Positions 1 through 6,957 are shown, counted from the first letter of the stretch. The stretch is 14,792 bases of DNA from Rhodospirillaceae bacterium (GCA_002717185.1 PBDC01000048.1:6867-21658), one strand, 5' to 3'. Program-made: numbers and translations. The notes: a model not told the origin generated them from the sequence alone.

Positions 1-597
1 TCGCGCGAAGTGCCGGAGGACAGCCCATTGGCTGAGGATGTGGCCCTGTTGATCAGCCAATCGGATCGCTGTCGGGATATCCTGGCAGGCCTATCTCAAC
101 GTTCGGATGTTGCTGATCACCGTCCATTGGAAAGGTTGAGCTTTTCGGTCCTAGTGGCACAGGCCTGCGAACCTTATCGTGAAGTTGGTGTTGCGGTCGA
201 TATCGAATTTAGGTCTGCAAGTGAGAGTACAGAACCCGAAGCGCCGGCTACTCATGAATTCATGCATGGTGTCGGGAATATCATACAAAATGCTGTGCAG
301 TTCGCGCGTAAACGGGTGGTGCTTTCGCTTTATTGGAATGAGGATATCGTAAGACTGGTAGTGCAAGATGATGGTCCTGGCTTCGCTGCACCAGTCATGG
401 CATCGCTTGGAGAACCCTACGTTTCGACGCGCGGTGGCGAACAGGCCCATATGGGATTGGGCGTTTTCATCGCCCAAACACTGTTAGAGGCCGGTGGCGC
501 AGAATTAAAGTTTGCCAACAGCGATGGTGCCGAGGTTGTCATTCGCTGGCCGCGCGATATGTTTGAACACAGTATCGAGCGATCACGGGCTATTTAA
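1..597 (+). CDS. regB: RegB/ActS/PrrB-type redox sensor histidine kinase, C-terminal part (5' end outside window)
   Basis: Frame 1 is open from the first base to the TAA at 595-597, so this is the last 198 residues of a longer gene. An ATP-binding HATPase_c domain is visible. The N-box helix is around residues 86-105 (Asn at 93 and 97), the G1 box DDGPG at 123-127, and the GLG-containing G2 box around 150-156. Just ahead, at the start of the visible part, lies the segment SQSDRCRDIL. It matches the 'redox box' of the RegB family, and the Cys codon at 70-72 corresponds to the redox-active cysteine (Cys265 in Rhodobacter capsulatus RegB). The membrane domain and the phospho-accepting His are outside the window. 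The gene sits 46 bases upstream of a RegA-type regulator in the same direction, which supports a cognate pair. In known relatives the kinase is inhibited under oxidising conditions; applying that here is inference. An internal GTG at 10 is not the true start. Confidence 0.88.
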   Translation, partial: SREVPEDSPLAEDVALLISQSDRCRDILAGLSQRSDVADHRPLERLSFSVLVAQACEPYREVGVAVDIEFRSASESTEPEAPATHEFMHGVGNIIQNAVQFARKRVVLSLYWNEDIVRLVVQDDGPGFAAPVMASLGEPYVSTRGGEQAHMGLGVFIAQTLLEAGGAELKFANSDGAEVVIRWPRDMFEHSIERSRAI

Positions 598-630
598 AGA
601 CCTTAAAGATGAACCGGACGGTGCGCTGTT

Positions 631-635
631 AGGGG
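631..635 (+). promoter_or_regulatory. Ribosome binding site that fixes the regA start
   Basis: AGGGG lies 8 bases before the ATG at 644. The reading frame stays open further upstream, to an ATG at 512 that overlaps the kinase gene. The ATG at 644 has this purine-rich site and gives the usual family length of about 182-184 residues, so it is preferred. Confidence 0.7.
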
Positions 636-643
636 ATATAGTT

Positions 644-1192
644 ATGGTGGAACAGTCTAATGAGGTTTTGCAGTCGTTATTGATCGTCGATGACGATGCA
701 CCTTTGCGTAATCGTCTGGCGCGGGCGATGGAACAGCGCGGCTTTGCTGTTGTCACCGCGGCGAGCGTCGCGGAGGGTCTCGAAGCATTGGGAACCGCTC
801 CACCTGCCTATGCGGTGGTCGATTTGCGACTGGAAGACGGTAATGGGCTCGAAGTTGTCGAAGCTCTGCGTACGGCGCGTGATGATGTGCGAATTGTCAT
901 GCTGACCGGGTATGGCAATATCGCGACTGCTGTTGTGGCGATTAAGGCCGGTGCCGTCGATTTTTTGGCAAAGCCGGTCGACGCTGATCAGTTAACCGCG
1001 GCTTTGCTCGAAACCGAACGGCCACTGCCACCGCCACCGGACGATCCAATGTCTGCTGATCGCGTCCGGTGGGAACACATTCAGCGCGTCTTTGAACAGT
1101 GCAATCGTAATGTTTCGGAAACCGCGCGGCGATTGAAGATGCATCGCCGAACGCTGCAGCGCATTTTGAATAAACACGCACCGCGAAATTGA
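644..1192 (+). CDS. regA: RegA/ActR/PrrA-type response regulator
   Basis: A 182-residue two-domain response regulator, the partner of the upstream kinase. The receiver domain is residues 11-122. It has the acidic pocket DDD at 16-18, the expected phospho-acceptor Asp60 (VVDLRLEDG), switch Thr88 (MLTGYG) and Lys110 (LAKPVD). A run of four prolines at 129-132 forms the hinge typical of the RegA family. The C-terminal Fis-like helix-turn-helix covers about 143-176 (NVSETARRLKMHRRTLQRIL), a near-invariant hallmark of RegA/ActR/PrrA proteins. In characterised alphaproteobacteria this regulator controls genes for photosynthesis, respiration, nitrogen or carbon fixation according to redox state. Its targets here are unknown. 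Family assignment is very secure; the symbol could equally be actR or prrA, depending on the genus. Confidence 0.95.
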   Translation: MVEQSNEVLQSLLIVDDDAPLRNRLARAMEQRGFAVVTAASVAEGLEALGTAPPAYAVVDLRLEDGNGLEVVEALRTARDDVRIVMLTGYGNIATAVVAIKAGAVDFLAKPVDADQLTAALLETERPLPPPPDDPMSADRVRWEHIQRVFEQCNRNVSETARRLKMHRRTLQRILNKHAPRN

Positions 1193-1238
1193 GCAGGTGG
1201 TTGGCCTTGATTATGCATCGAATTGCAGTGAAGAGCGT

Positions 1239-2699
1239 ATGACCAACGGTTCGGACATAGAGAGTTTGATCGTGCGTTTGCCAATGGCGCGTATTCTTTG
1301 CGTTGGCGATTTGATGTTGGACCGTTACGTCACAGGGCGCGTCGATCGCGTTTCCCCGGAGGCGCCGATCCCCGTCCTAGAAGTCGGCGAAGAGGCTGTC
1401 ATGATCGGGGGTGCTGGTAACGTTGTGCGCAACCTGGTCGCCTTCGGTGCCTTAGCAGAACTTGTGGCTGTTGTCGGGGACGACCCGGCAGGCAATGAAT
1501 TGACGAACTTATTGGCAGGAACGGCGGGTGCCGATGCGCATCTCGTGACAGTGGTAGGTCGGCGGACGACAATCAAGACGCGTTTCGTGACGGGTGGCCA
1601 ACAGCTTCTTAGGGCGGATTATGAAGCACAAGGCGATTTGGATGACGTGGTTTGTCGGGAGATTTTCGATCTTGCCGCTGCAAGGCTTCCAGACTGCGGT
1701 GCGCTTATACTTTCCGACTACGGTAAAGGTGTCCTAGGCGCGAGCCAGGCGCGCGATTTGATTGAATTGGCCAAGAAGGCGGGCAAGCCCGTCATCGTTG
1801 ATCCTAAGGGTGTCGACTATAGCGTTTATCGGGGAGCGACTCTGCTTACACCTAATCTCAACGAATTGGCACAGGCAAGCGGTCTTCCTGTTTCTGACGA
1901 TGCGGCTGTTGTCGTCGCCTGTCATCACGTAATGGCGACGTGCGAGGTGGATGGCGTTCTCGCAACTCGCAGCGAACTGGGTATGAGCTTGGTGCAGGAC
2001 AGCGTCGTCCACCATTTGCCAGCGCGCGCGCGCGATGTTTACGATGTTTCGGGCGCTGGGGATACGGTCGTAGCAGCGATGGCGGCAGGGCTCTCCGTTG
2101 GTGTGCCTTCCCTAGAAAGCGCGCATTTCGCGAACACGGCCGCGGGCGTTGCGGTAGGAAAGGTTGGCACGGCTGCTGCATACGCGTCGGAAATTTTAAC
2201 CGCGCAGCAAGAGGTGGAATTTCTTAGCGGTGAAGCGAAAATCGCAACCGTAGATGCTGCGTGTGATCGGGTCGAAGCTTGGCGTCGGCAAGGCAAACGT
2301 GTCGGGTTCACGAATGGTTGTTTTGATCTGCTGCATCCTGGTCATATTTCGTTGCTCAACCAGGCGCGCGCTGCCTGTGACATCCTGGTTATAGGGTTGA
2401 ACAGCGACGCGTCGGTACGGCGGCTTAAAGGCGAAGGGCGCCCCGCGCAATTGGAGCAAGGTCGCGCGGCGGTGTTGGCGTCGTTATCGTCCGTGAACTT
2501 GGTTATAATTTTCGGCGAAGACACGCCGCTTCAGCTTATCACCAGGCTGCGTCCCAACGTCTTGATAAAGGGACGGGATTACGCCCGAGACGAAGTTGTT
2601 GGCGCAGCAGAAGTCGATAGCTGGGGCGGTAAGGTAGTCCTTGCGGAAATTCTCGACGGATATAGCACGACAGAGACCCTGCGACGCTTTTCGACGTAG
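1239..2699 (+). CDS. hldE: Bifunctional D-glycero-beta-D-manno-heptose-7-phosphate kinase / heptose-1-phosphate adenylyltransferase
   Basis: A 486-residue cytoplasmic enzyme of ADP-heptose synthesis for the LPS inner core. The N-terminal half (about residues 15-325) is a ribokinase/PfkB-type kinase. It has a VGDLMLDRY strand, the GGAGNVVRNL nucleoside-side motif and the catalytic DVSGAGDT at 269-276 (expected base Asp275). The C-terminal half (about 350-486) is a nucleotidyltransferase with TNGCFDLLHPGH (HxGH at 366-369), GLNSDASV and an IKGRDY segment near the C-terminus. Both active sites look intact, and the length matches E. coli HldE (477 aa). The frame is also open to a GTG at 1197, four bases after the regA stop. 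I prefer the ATG at 1239 because it gives a family-like N-terminus, but its ribosome site (GAAGAG) is weak, so the longer start is possible. No other LPS gene is adjacent in the window. Confidence 0.95.
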   Translation: MTNGSDIESLIVRLPMARILCVGDLMLDRYVTGRVDRVSPEAPIPVLEVGEEAVMIGGAGNVVRNLVAFGALAELVAVVGDDPAGNELTNLLAGTAGADAHLVTVVGRRTTIKTRFVTGGQQLLRADYEAQGDLDDVVCREIFDLAAARLPDCGALILSDYGKGVLGASQARDLIELAKKAGKPVIVDPKGVDYSVYRGATLLTPNLNELAQASGLPVSDDAAVVVACHHVMATCEVDGVLATRSELGMSLVQDSVVHHLPARARDVYDVSGAGDTVVAAMAAGLSVGVPSLESAHFANTAAGVAVGKVGTAAAYASEILTAQQEVEFLSGEAKIATVDAACDRVEAWRRQGKRVGFTNGCFDLLHPGHISLLNQARAACDILVIGLNSDASVRRLKGEGRPAQLEQGRAAVLASLSSVNLVIIFGEDTPLQLITRLRPNVLIKGRDYARDEVVGAAEVDSWGGKVVLAEILDGYSTTETLRRFST

Positions 2700-2727
2700 C
2701 CGTACTGCGACAAGATAGAGGGTACTG

Positions 2728-3117
2728 ATGGCGGGAGAACTGCTTCCCTATGCCGTGCTAGTCGGCCTGCTTTTGCTGGGCACTTATTTATATTTTATTG
2801 CATCGCGAAACCGAGAGGCGGAGCTCAGGCAGGCGTTACGCAAACACGAGATTGAACTTCAAGATGCTCAACAACTGCTGAAATATGCGGCACGACGGCA
2901 TATGGGCGAAGTGGGCCGCTTGGAAAATGCGCGACGGGGCATGTGTAGTCCACCATCGTCGCAATCCAATGGTACGATGTTTCGCGAAGCGAAGAGTTCT
3001 TTTGCGCGCTTGTTTCACCCGGACTGGGCGGAAGGCGATATTCGTGAACGGGAAATCCGTGCGGAAATGTTTAAGCAGTTCTGGGCGGAACTCGAAAGGA
3101 TTGAACGTCGAGCCTAA
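2728..3117 (+). CDS. Small single-pass membrane protein with coiled-coil and J-domain-like C-terminus
   Basis: A 129-residue protein of unknown function. Residues 7-24 form one hydrophobic membrane segment, followed by a basic stretch (SRNRE) that suggests the rest faces the cytoplasm. Residues 28-70 are charged and heptad-like, so probably helical or coiled-coil. Residues 85-127 contain FREAKSSFARLFHPDWAEGD, followed by an acidic/aromatic helix. The order helix, HPD tripeptide (97-99), loop, helix resembles a degenerate DnaJ J-domain, so a membrane-tethered DnaK co-chaperone or a J-like scaffold is possible. This is inference; no full J-domain profile can be claimed. GAGGG at 2718-2722 lies 5 bases before the ATG. 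It follows hldE by 28 bases in the same direction and may share its transcript. Confidence 0.75.
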   Translation: MAGELLPYAVLVGLLLLGTYLYFIASRNREAELRQALRKHEIELQDAQQLLKYAARRHMGEVGRLENARRGMCSPPSSQSNGTMFREAKSSFARLFHPDWAEGDIREREIRAEMFKQFWAELERIERRA

Positions 3118-3569
3118 ACATCAATTAGTGGTTTTGTAAGCCGCATTAAACGGGTTGCCGCGGTTCTCGCGAAGCGCAGGGTCAAGGCTTTGCGGCGTGC
3201 TGCATTCATGCTGCGCGGTGTACTTTCACGCAGAATTTCGGCGCTGTACCCATCGGCAATAATTAGACCGTTTTTCGTTGGCAGAATATTGGTTGGAAAT
3301 TTGAGTGGTACGGCAAAATAAAAGCGGTCGCAAAAGTCTAGATACTCGTGCCACTTGTTATCGGAGCGGAAGTCGGAGATAGATGACTTGATTTCAATTA
3401 CCGTGAACAGGCCTTTGCGATCGAGCGTAATAACATCGACCCGTCGGCCGGTCTTTAGTGTAAATTCGGTGAGGCAGGTCTCATCTCGGTTTCGCATCAA
3501 CCGTGTTATGCCACGCGCCATAGCTTCCGCTGCTTCCGAATTCCGACCTCGTTCGTCTCCTTCATTCAT
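3114..3569 (-). CDS. mmcB: MmcB family DNA repair protein (PD-(D/E)XK-like nuclease fold)
   Basis: A 151-residue protein matching the MmcB family, small putative endonucleases first described as mitomycin-C-inducible, SOS-controlled genes in Caulobacter. The core has the restriction-endonuclease-like pattern: Glu35 in LTEFTL, then GRRVDVITLD (Asp45) and FTVIEIKSS (Glu59-Ile-Lys61), giving the D...ExK metal site. The tail is rich in Arg and Lys. The start ATG (3569-3567) has a TAGGA-like purine site just upstream. A candidate LexA operator lies 28 bases upstream. The 3' end overlaps the end of the small membrane protein gene by 4 bases, tail to tail. The biochemical activity of MmcB is not firmly established; the family assignment is strong. 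Confidence 0.9.
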   Translation of the reverse strand: MNEGDERGRNSEAAEAMARGITRLMRNRDETCLTEFTLKTGRRVDVITLDRKGLFTVIEIKSSISDFRSDNKWHEYLDFCDRFYFAVPLKFPTNILPTKNGLIIADGYSAEILRESTPRSMNAARRKALTLRFARTAATRLMRLTKPLIDV

Positions 3570-3596
3570 TAGGTAATCCTAACAGGATGCACATTA

Positions 3597-3611
3597 GAAC
3601 AAAATGCGTAC
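3597..3611 (-). promoter_or_regulatory. Candidate LexA operator (SOS box) of mmcB
   Basis: Read on the minus strand this is GTACGCATTTTGTTC. The alphaproteobacterial LexA consensus is GTTC-N7-GTTC; this site has the exact spacing and one mismatch (GTAC for GTTC in the first half-site). It lies 28 bases before the mmcB start, where an operator overlapping the promoter would be expected, and mmcB is a known SOS gene in Caulobacter. The same spacer also contains the start of the divergent CMD gene, which could be affected. Binding is inferred, not shown. Confidence 0.5.
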
Positions 3612-3700
3612 ATGGAGCATGCGCGGAGCTTTTTCAATTGAATGCGAATTCCCGCAATGAAATAAATGTCGCCTTTGAATTCACTTGAAAGGATGTTCTG

Positions 3701-4291
3701 ATGGCCAGGGTCAGCGATGTCGAAATCGATGCTGTTCCGGACGAAGTTAAGCCGATCTACGAACGATATGCCAGTGAGTATGGGCCCTTTCTCAATCAGG
3801 TTCGTGTCTTCGCTCACCGACCGCCTGCGGTGAAACATATTATGGGTCTCTTGCTCGACCTAAAAGACGAGCAGGTACTGCCGAGGCGTTATCTCGAGAT
3901 AGCGTTGGTCACGGTCTCCAAGATTAATGAATGTCGATATTGCGTCGCACACCACATGCCTCGCCTGATCCAACAAGGGCTGCCACTTGAGACGGCGACC
4001 AACATCCTGGAACCGAATTGCCCGGGGTTGGACGAGGTCGATCGGTTGGTACGCGACTATTCGGTCGAAGTCACAGAGCGGTTCCAATTTATCCGTGACC
4101 AGATGTTCGAGGATCTGCGGCGGCATTTAACGGAAGAACAGATTGTTGAACTGACATTGCGTATCGCATTGTGTGGTTTCTTTAATAGATTTAATGATGC
4201 GCTGATGATTGGTATGGAGGATGGGGTCGTCGCTGACATGCTTACGGATGGCGGCACGGAACTAGACCTGCCGGACGCGGTGGTGACATAG
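3701..4291 (+). CDS. Carboxymuconolactone decarboxylase / AhpD-like family protein
   Basis: A 196-residue all-helical protein of the CMD/AhpD superfamily. The motif ECRYCVAHH gives CxxCxxxH (Cys78, Cys81, His85). This is the redox-active pair of the alkylhydroperoxidase (AhpD) branch rather than of true 4-carboxymuconolactone decarboxylases, which lack the CxxC. Glu66 may take part in the proton relay. The C-terminal half (about 110-185) is a second helical segment that could mediate oligomerisation. AAAGGA at 3688-3693 lies 7 bases before the ATG. The stop is only three bases from the next gene, so the two are probably translationally coupled. Likely role: a thiol-dependent peroxidase-like or disulfide protein. 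The true substrate is unknown. Confidence 0.85.
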   Translation: MARVSDVEIDAVPDEVKPIYERYASEYGPFLNQVRVFAHRPPAVKHIMGLLLDLKDEQVLPRRYLEIALVTVSKINECRYCVAHHMPRLIQQGLPLETATNILEPNCPGLDEVDRLVRDYSVEVTERFQFIRDQMFEDLRRHLTEEQIVELTLRIALCGFFNRFNDALMIGMEDGVVADMLTDGGTELDLPDAVVT

Positions 4292-4294
4292 GCT

Positions 4295-4669
4295 ATGCGC
4301 CGGTTGAAAATAACTCTCGGATCGGTGGAATTTACCGCCGAACTCTTTGACACGCCGACGGCTGATGCGATTTACGACAGCCTTCCTTTCACTGCTTCGG
4401 CCAGTCGATGGGGCGAGGAAGTCTATTTTTTGACCCCTGTCAGGGTGGACCTTGAACCAGACGCTCGTGCAATTGTGGAGGCTGGTGAATTAGCGTTCTG
4501 GGTCGAAGGAATTTCAATTGCTATTGGCTTTGGTCCCACACCGATCTCGCAAGGTGGCGAGATCCGGCTTGCCGCGCCGACTAATATTTGGGGCCATGTG
4601 ATTGAGAATGTACGGCAACTAACTGCCGCGCCCGCGGGGGCAGCAATCAACGTTGAATGTGCCGATTAA
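4295..4669 (+). CDS. Cyclophilin-like fold protein (TM1367-like)
   Basis: A 124-residue protein with the features of the bacterial cyclophilin-like family typified by Thermotoga TM1367: the opening KITLGSVEFTAELFDTPTA, then SLPFTASASRWGEEVYF, a GELAFWVEG strand and IAIGFGPTP. In this family the beta-barrel resembles cyclophilin, but the peptidyl-prolyl isomerase residues are not conserved, so a binding role is more likely than isomerase activity. It begins three bases after the CMD/AhpD-like gene, indicating one operon. There is no signal peptide or membrane segment. Cognate ligand unknown. Confidence 0.8.
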   Translation: MRRLKITLGSVEFTAELFDTPTADAIYDSLPFTASASRWGEEVYFLTPVRVDLEPDARAIVEAGELAFWVEGISIAIGFGPTPISQGGEIRLAAPTNIWGHVIENVRQLTAAPAGAAINVECAD

Positions 4670-5071
4670 TGCTGTGGGATTGCAACAAGTTCGTCGGTTT
4701 TATTAGTTAGCTGCTTGGACATCGGCCCTAAGAGACCGAATGGGTTAAAATTACGCCAAAAATATGTGCTGCTAACTAGATATGGCGCTATCGTCGATCG
4801 AGGCCTGTCCATGCGAAGTAGGTCGTTAGCCCGATCGACGCTTAGTACGAACGGGCTTTGAGGCGGTTTGAGAACGAGAATTTTCGGCGCGAAATTATCC
4901 GACTGGACAAAAATTGCAGTCGAATTCGTAAAATTACTATACACAAATATCAATTATGCGAGCGCATTTGGCACGATAGAATGGATCGGTGAAGGGAAAT
5001 CTGTTTCGTTTTCACTTGTCCGGGCGTAACTTTAGCTGCGAGACCCTGGAACCTAGATTGCAGGTACAGCG
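4670..5071. other. Non-coding spacer of about 400 bases, AT-richer than the flanks
   Basis: No convincing gene was found. A 95-codon open frame on the minus strand (4666-4953) has no ribosome site, unusual composition and no recognisable domain, and its 3' end runs into the cyclophilin-like gene. The last part carries the ribosome site of the cupin gene (AGG at 5062-5064). No clear rho-independent terminator (GC hairpin plus T run) was seen. Confidence 0.6.
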
Positions 5072-5428
5072 ATGCCAATTGTTGATCTTAAAAATATTTC
5101 CAAGCAGCAATTCCCCAACGGGGCGACATACCAGACGATTGTCGGTGACGAGGCTGGTTCGACACCGGTTCGGGTTGGCGTCCAGATTTCGCCACCCGGC
5201 TATTCCACTGGTACCCATTCCCATCCTTATATGGAAATCGTCAGTATTATCGAGGGAGAAGGTGAGGCCTGGATGGAGGAACAAGAAGGCGTTATCGCTA
5301 TTGGACCGGGAACAACGCTCGTGATGCCGGCCAACGTGAAACATGGATTTCGGGTCACCGGCACGGAGCCGCTGAAGACTTATGGCATTCATGCATCACC
5401 AACGCGGATCGTCCAGCGAGAGGGGTAA
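5072..5428 (+). CDS. Cupin domain protein (single-domain, metal-binding)
   Basis: A 118-residue one-domain cupin. Motif 1 is intact: GYSTGTHSHPYMEIVSIIEG gives His49, His51 and Glu55. Motif 2 is GPGTTLVMPANVKHGF, giving the fourth ligand His91. The complete 3-His/1-Glu set predicts a bound divalent metal, so it may be an enzyme (isomerase, dioxygenase or lyase) or a ligand sensor. The sequence does not distinguish these. AGG at 5062-5064 is placed 7 bases before the ATG. It stands alone on the plus strand between two long spacers, followed by a convergent dehydrogenase gene, so its link to the catabolic block is only positional. Confidence 0.88.
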   Translation: MPIVDLKNISKQQFPNGATYQTIVGDEAGSTPVRVGVQISPPGYSTGTHSHPYMEIVSIIEGEGEAWMEEQEGVIAIGPGTTLVMPANVKHGFRVTGTEPLKTYGIHASPTRIVQREG

Positions 5429-5824
5429 TCCGGTAAAATGGCAGAAGTGGTTGGGGCGCTTTAATGGCGTAGGGTTCAAATCCAAAGTTAGTTTCTAGAA
5501 ATAGACCTCCAATATTCCGAATGCGAGCAATACCGAGCCCTCGCTGGATTGAATTGATGATGATGTTTCGGATCGAATGGCTCTAGGTTTTCCTTGAAAT
5601 CGTAATACGTCGCAATGCCAGTGACTGGCCAATCTACCGAAATGACGGTATATATCTCGCGTTCGCAAAGGGCGGCGCGCTTGCGATCTGTTGACATTGA
5701 AAAGGCTGGGCTTCGTTATATTAAGTAGATTGCTTCCAGTATTGCCGGAAAGTTGCAGGTTAGTAGATAATCTTCAGCCTGTATTAACGACGCTTAGCGC
5801 TCGGTTTGATATGCGGGGTTCTAT
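5429..5824. other. Long spacer with a tRNA-like fragment; no supported gene
   Basis: This 396-base stretch lies between the ends of two convergent genes. It holds A-box-like TGGCAGAAGTGGTTGG (5439-5454) and B-box-like GGTTCAAATCC (5473-5483), but only 18 bases separate them, too few for an anticodon arm, and no acceptor stem pairs. A 69-codon minus-strand frame (5488-5697) lacks a ribosome site and any known domain. A short palindrome, CGCTTAGCGC, lies at 5791-5800. No T-tract terminator was seen. Confidence 0.55.
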
Positions 5825-6613
5825 TTATTGGGGCCAGGGCCGGATCGCCATCAGGCCACCATCGATCGGTAACAGTAGCCCTGTGATCCAGCGGGCCTCG
5901 TCGCTGGCTAGGTAAACCGCCCCCCAGCCGATATCCCAACCGGTGCCCTCTGTTTGCAACGGAACCAATTGACGACGACGTTCTCGGAAGGCCGGCCCTC
6001 GTGACGCGACCATCGGCGTGTGTACCGTACCGACGATAATGCAGTTGCATCGAATACCTTCCATCGCGTAGTCGGCTGCGACCGATTGAGTAAATCCGTG
6101 CATGCCGGCCTTAGAAGTCGCGTAGGCGACAGCGCCCCGTTCGCTCGACAGCCCGCCAGCTCCGACGACGGAAGAGATGTTGATGACCGACCCTCCACCG
6201 GCCCTTTGCATAGCCGGGATCGCGGCTCGCGTGCACAGCATCGCCGATTTTAGATTAGTGCCGAGGACCTCATCCCACTGCCCTTCGGTAATGTCGGCAA
6301 CTTTGCCTGGTGCTCCGATTCCAATGTTATTGCACAGGATGTCGAGCCGTCCGAAAGTACTCTCCGCCGCTGCTATCGCTGATTCGGCATCGGCCGGACG
6401 GGTCATGTCGCCAGCGAAAGCAACCGCCTGGCCACCTTCATCGATGATCTCCTGTCGTAAAACCTCGGCCCGGTCTTCTGACCGGTTGATGAGAACGACG
6501 CGAGCGCCTTCACGCGCGAACAGTAGCGCTATTGCCTTGCCGTTACCGAGACCCGCTTCGCGTGATGCCGCGCCCGTGACGATAGCAACCTTGCCCTTTA
6601 GCCTGCCACCCAT
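5825..6613 (-). CDS. SDR family NAD(P)-dependent oxidoreductase
   Basis: A 262-residue classical short-chain dehydrogenase. The Rossmann cofactor loop is TGAASREAGLGNG at 13-25, an extended form of TGxxxGxG known in one SDR branch. NNIGIG at 95-100 replaces NNAG. Catalytic residues are Asn120, Ser147/148 (NISSVVG), Tyr164 and Lys168 (YATSK). The C-terminal DGG at 251-253 is typical. The frame is open to an upstream ATG at 6820, but the ATG at 6613 starts the normal SDR sequence and has a good ribosome site, so it is preferred. It would oxidise an alcohol or hydroxyacyl substrate to a ketone, or the reverse. It is convergent with the cupin gene and divergent from the CoA-transferase side. The substrate is unknown. 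Confidence 0.93.
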   Translation of the reverse strand: MGGRLKGKVAIVTGAASREAGLGNGKAIALLFAREGARVVLINRSEDRAEVLRQEIIDEGGQAVAFAGDMTRPADAESAIAAAESTFGRLDILCNNIGIGAPGKVADITEGQWDEVLGTNLKSAMLCTRAAIPAMQRAGGGSVINISSVVGAGGLSSERGAVAYATSKAGMHGFTQSVAADYAMEGIRCNCIIVGTVHTPMVASRGPAFRERRRQLVPLQTEGTGWDIGWGAVYLASDEARWITGLLLPIDGGLMAIRPWPQ

Positions 6614-6618
6614 TTTGT

Positions 6619-6626
6619 CTTCCTTC
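6619..6626 (-). promoter_or_regulatory. Ribosome binding site that fixes the SDR start
   Basis: On the minus strand this reads GAAGGAAG; its AAGGA core (6621-6625) is 7 bases before the ATG at 6613. It supports that start over the upstream ATG at 6820, which would add 69 residues unrelated to the SDR fold. Confidence 0.65.
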
Positions 6627-6693
6627 GTTGTTCGCACGCATCCTCGATCGGACTTCGTTAGTTCAACAAGCGTATCCTTGCAACCGGTGACTA

Positions 6694-6957
6694 TTGACCG
6701 ATACCGCGCTGACCACAAACATGTCACAACCGGTGTTAGGGAAGGATCCCCTGAAATTGTCAGAATCAGAGTTTGAGAAATTCGCGATTGGCCAGTCGGT
6801 ACCTCGGACGGAAGATCCACGCCTACTGCGCGGCGAGGGATGTTTCACCAATGATTTCAAACCATCCGACCAGGCCTCCGGCAATATCTTTCGGTCACCT
6901 TACACGCACGCCACGATTGAAATGTTGGATGTGTCAGCGGCGCTCTGGCAGAGGTAA
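6694..6957 (+). pseudogene. N-terminal stub of a xanthine dehydrogenase/CoxL-type molybdopterin-binding large subunit
   Basis: An 87-codon frame ends at TAA 6955-6957. Residues from about 31 on match the conserved N-terminus of molybdenum hydroxylase large subunits (xanthine/aldehyde oxidase and CO dehydrogenase CoxL family): IGQSVPRTEDPRLLRGEG, then FTNDF, and an RSPYTHATIEMLDVSAAL segment, corresponding to the family pattern RSPhAHArI..iDtsaAl. Intact members have about 750-800 residues. Here the similarity stops at the stop codon and the next gene begins 43 bases later, so nearly 90% of the protein is missing. The partner FAD and 2Fe-2S subunits are also absent from the window. A possible inner start is the ATG at 6721. 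This is best read as the remnant of a deleted gene, not a functional enzyme. Confidence 0.75.

Noticed and set aside
512..643. Upstream extension of the response regulator frame
   Set aside because: It overlaps the kinase gene and adds residues foreign to the RegA family; the ATG at 644 has a good ribosome site and gives the usual length.
4666..4953. A 95-codon minus-strand open frame in the spacer after the cyclophilin-like gene
   Set aside because: No ribosome site, no recognisable domain, low-GC composition and overlap with the preceding gene end.
5432..5490. A functional tRNA gene
   Set aside because: The A-box-like and B-box-like parts are too close for an anticodon arm, and neither the acceptor stem nor the T-stem pairs properly.
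5488..5697. A 69-codon minus-strand frame with a His-rich stretch
   Set aside because: No ribosome site, mixed third-position composition and no known family; coding cannot be supported.
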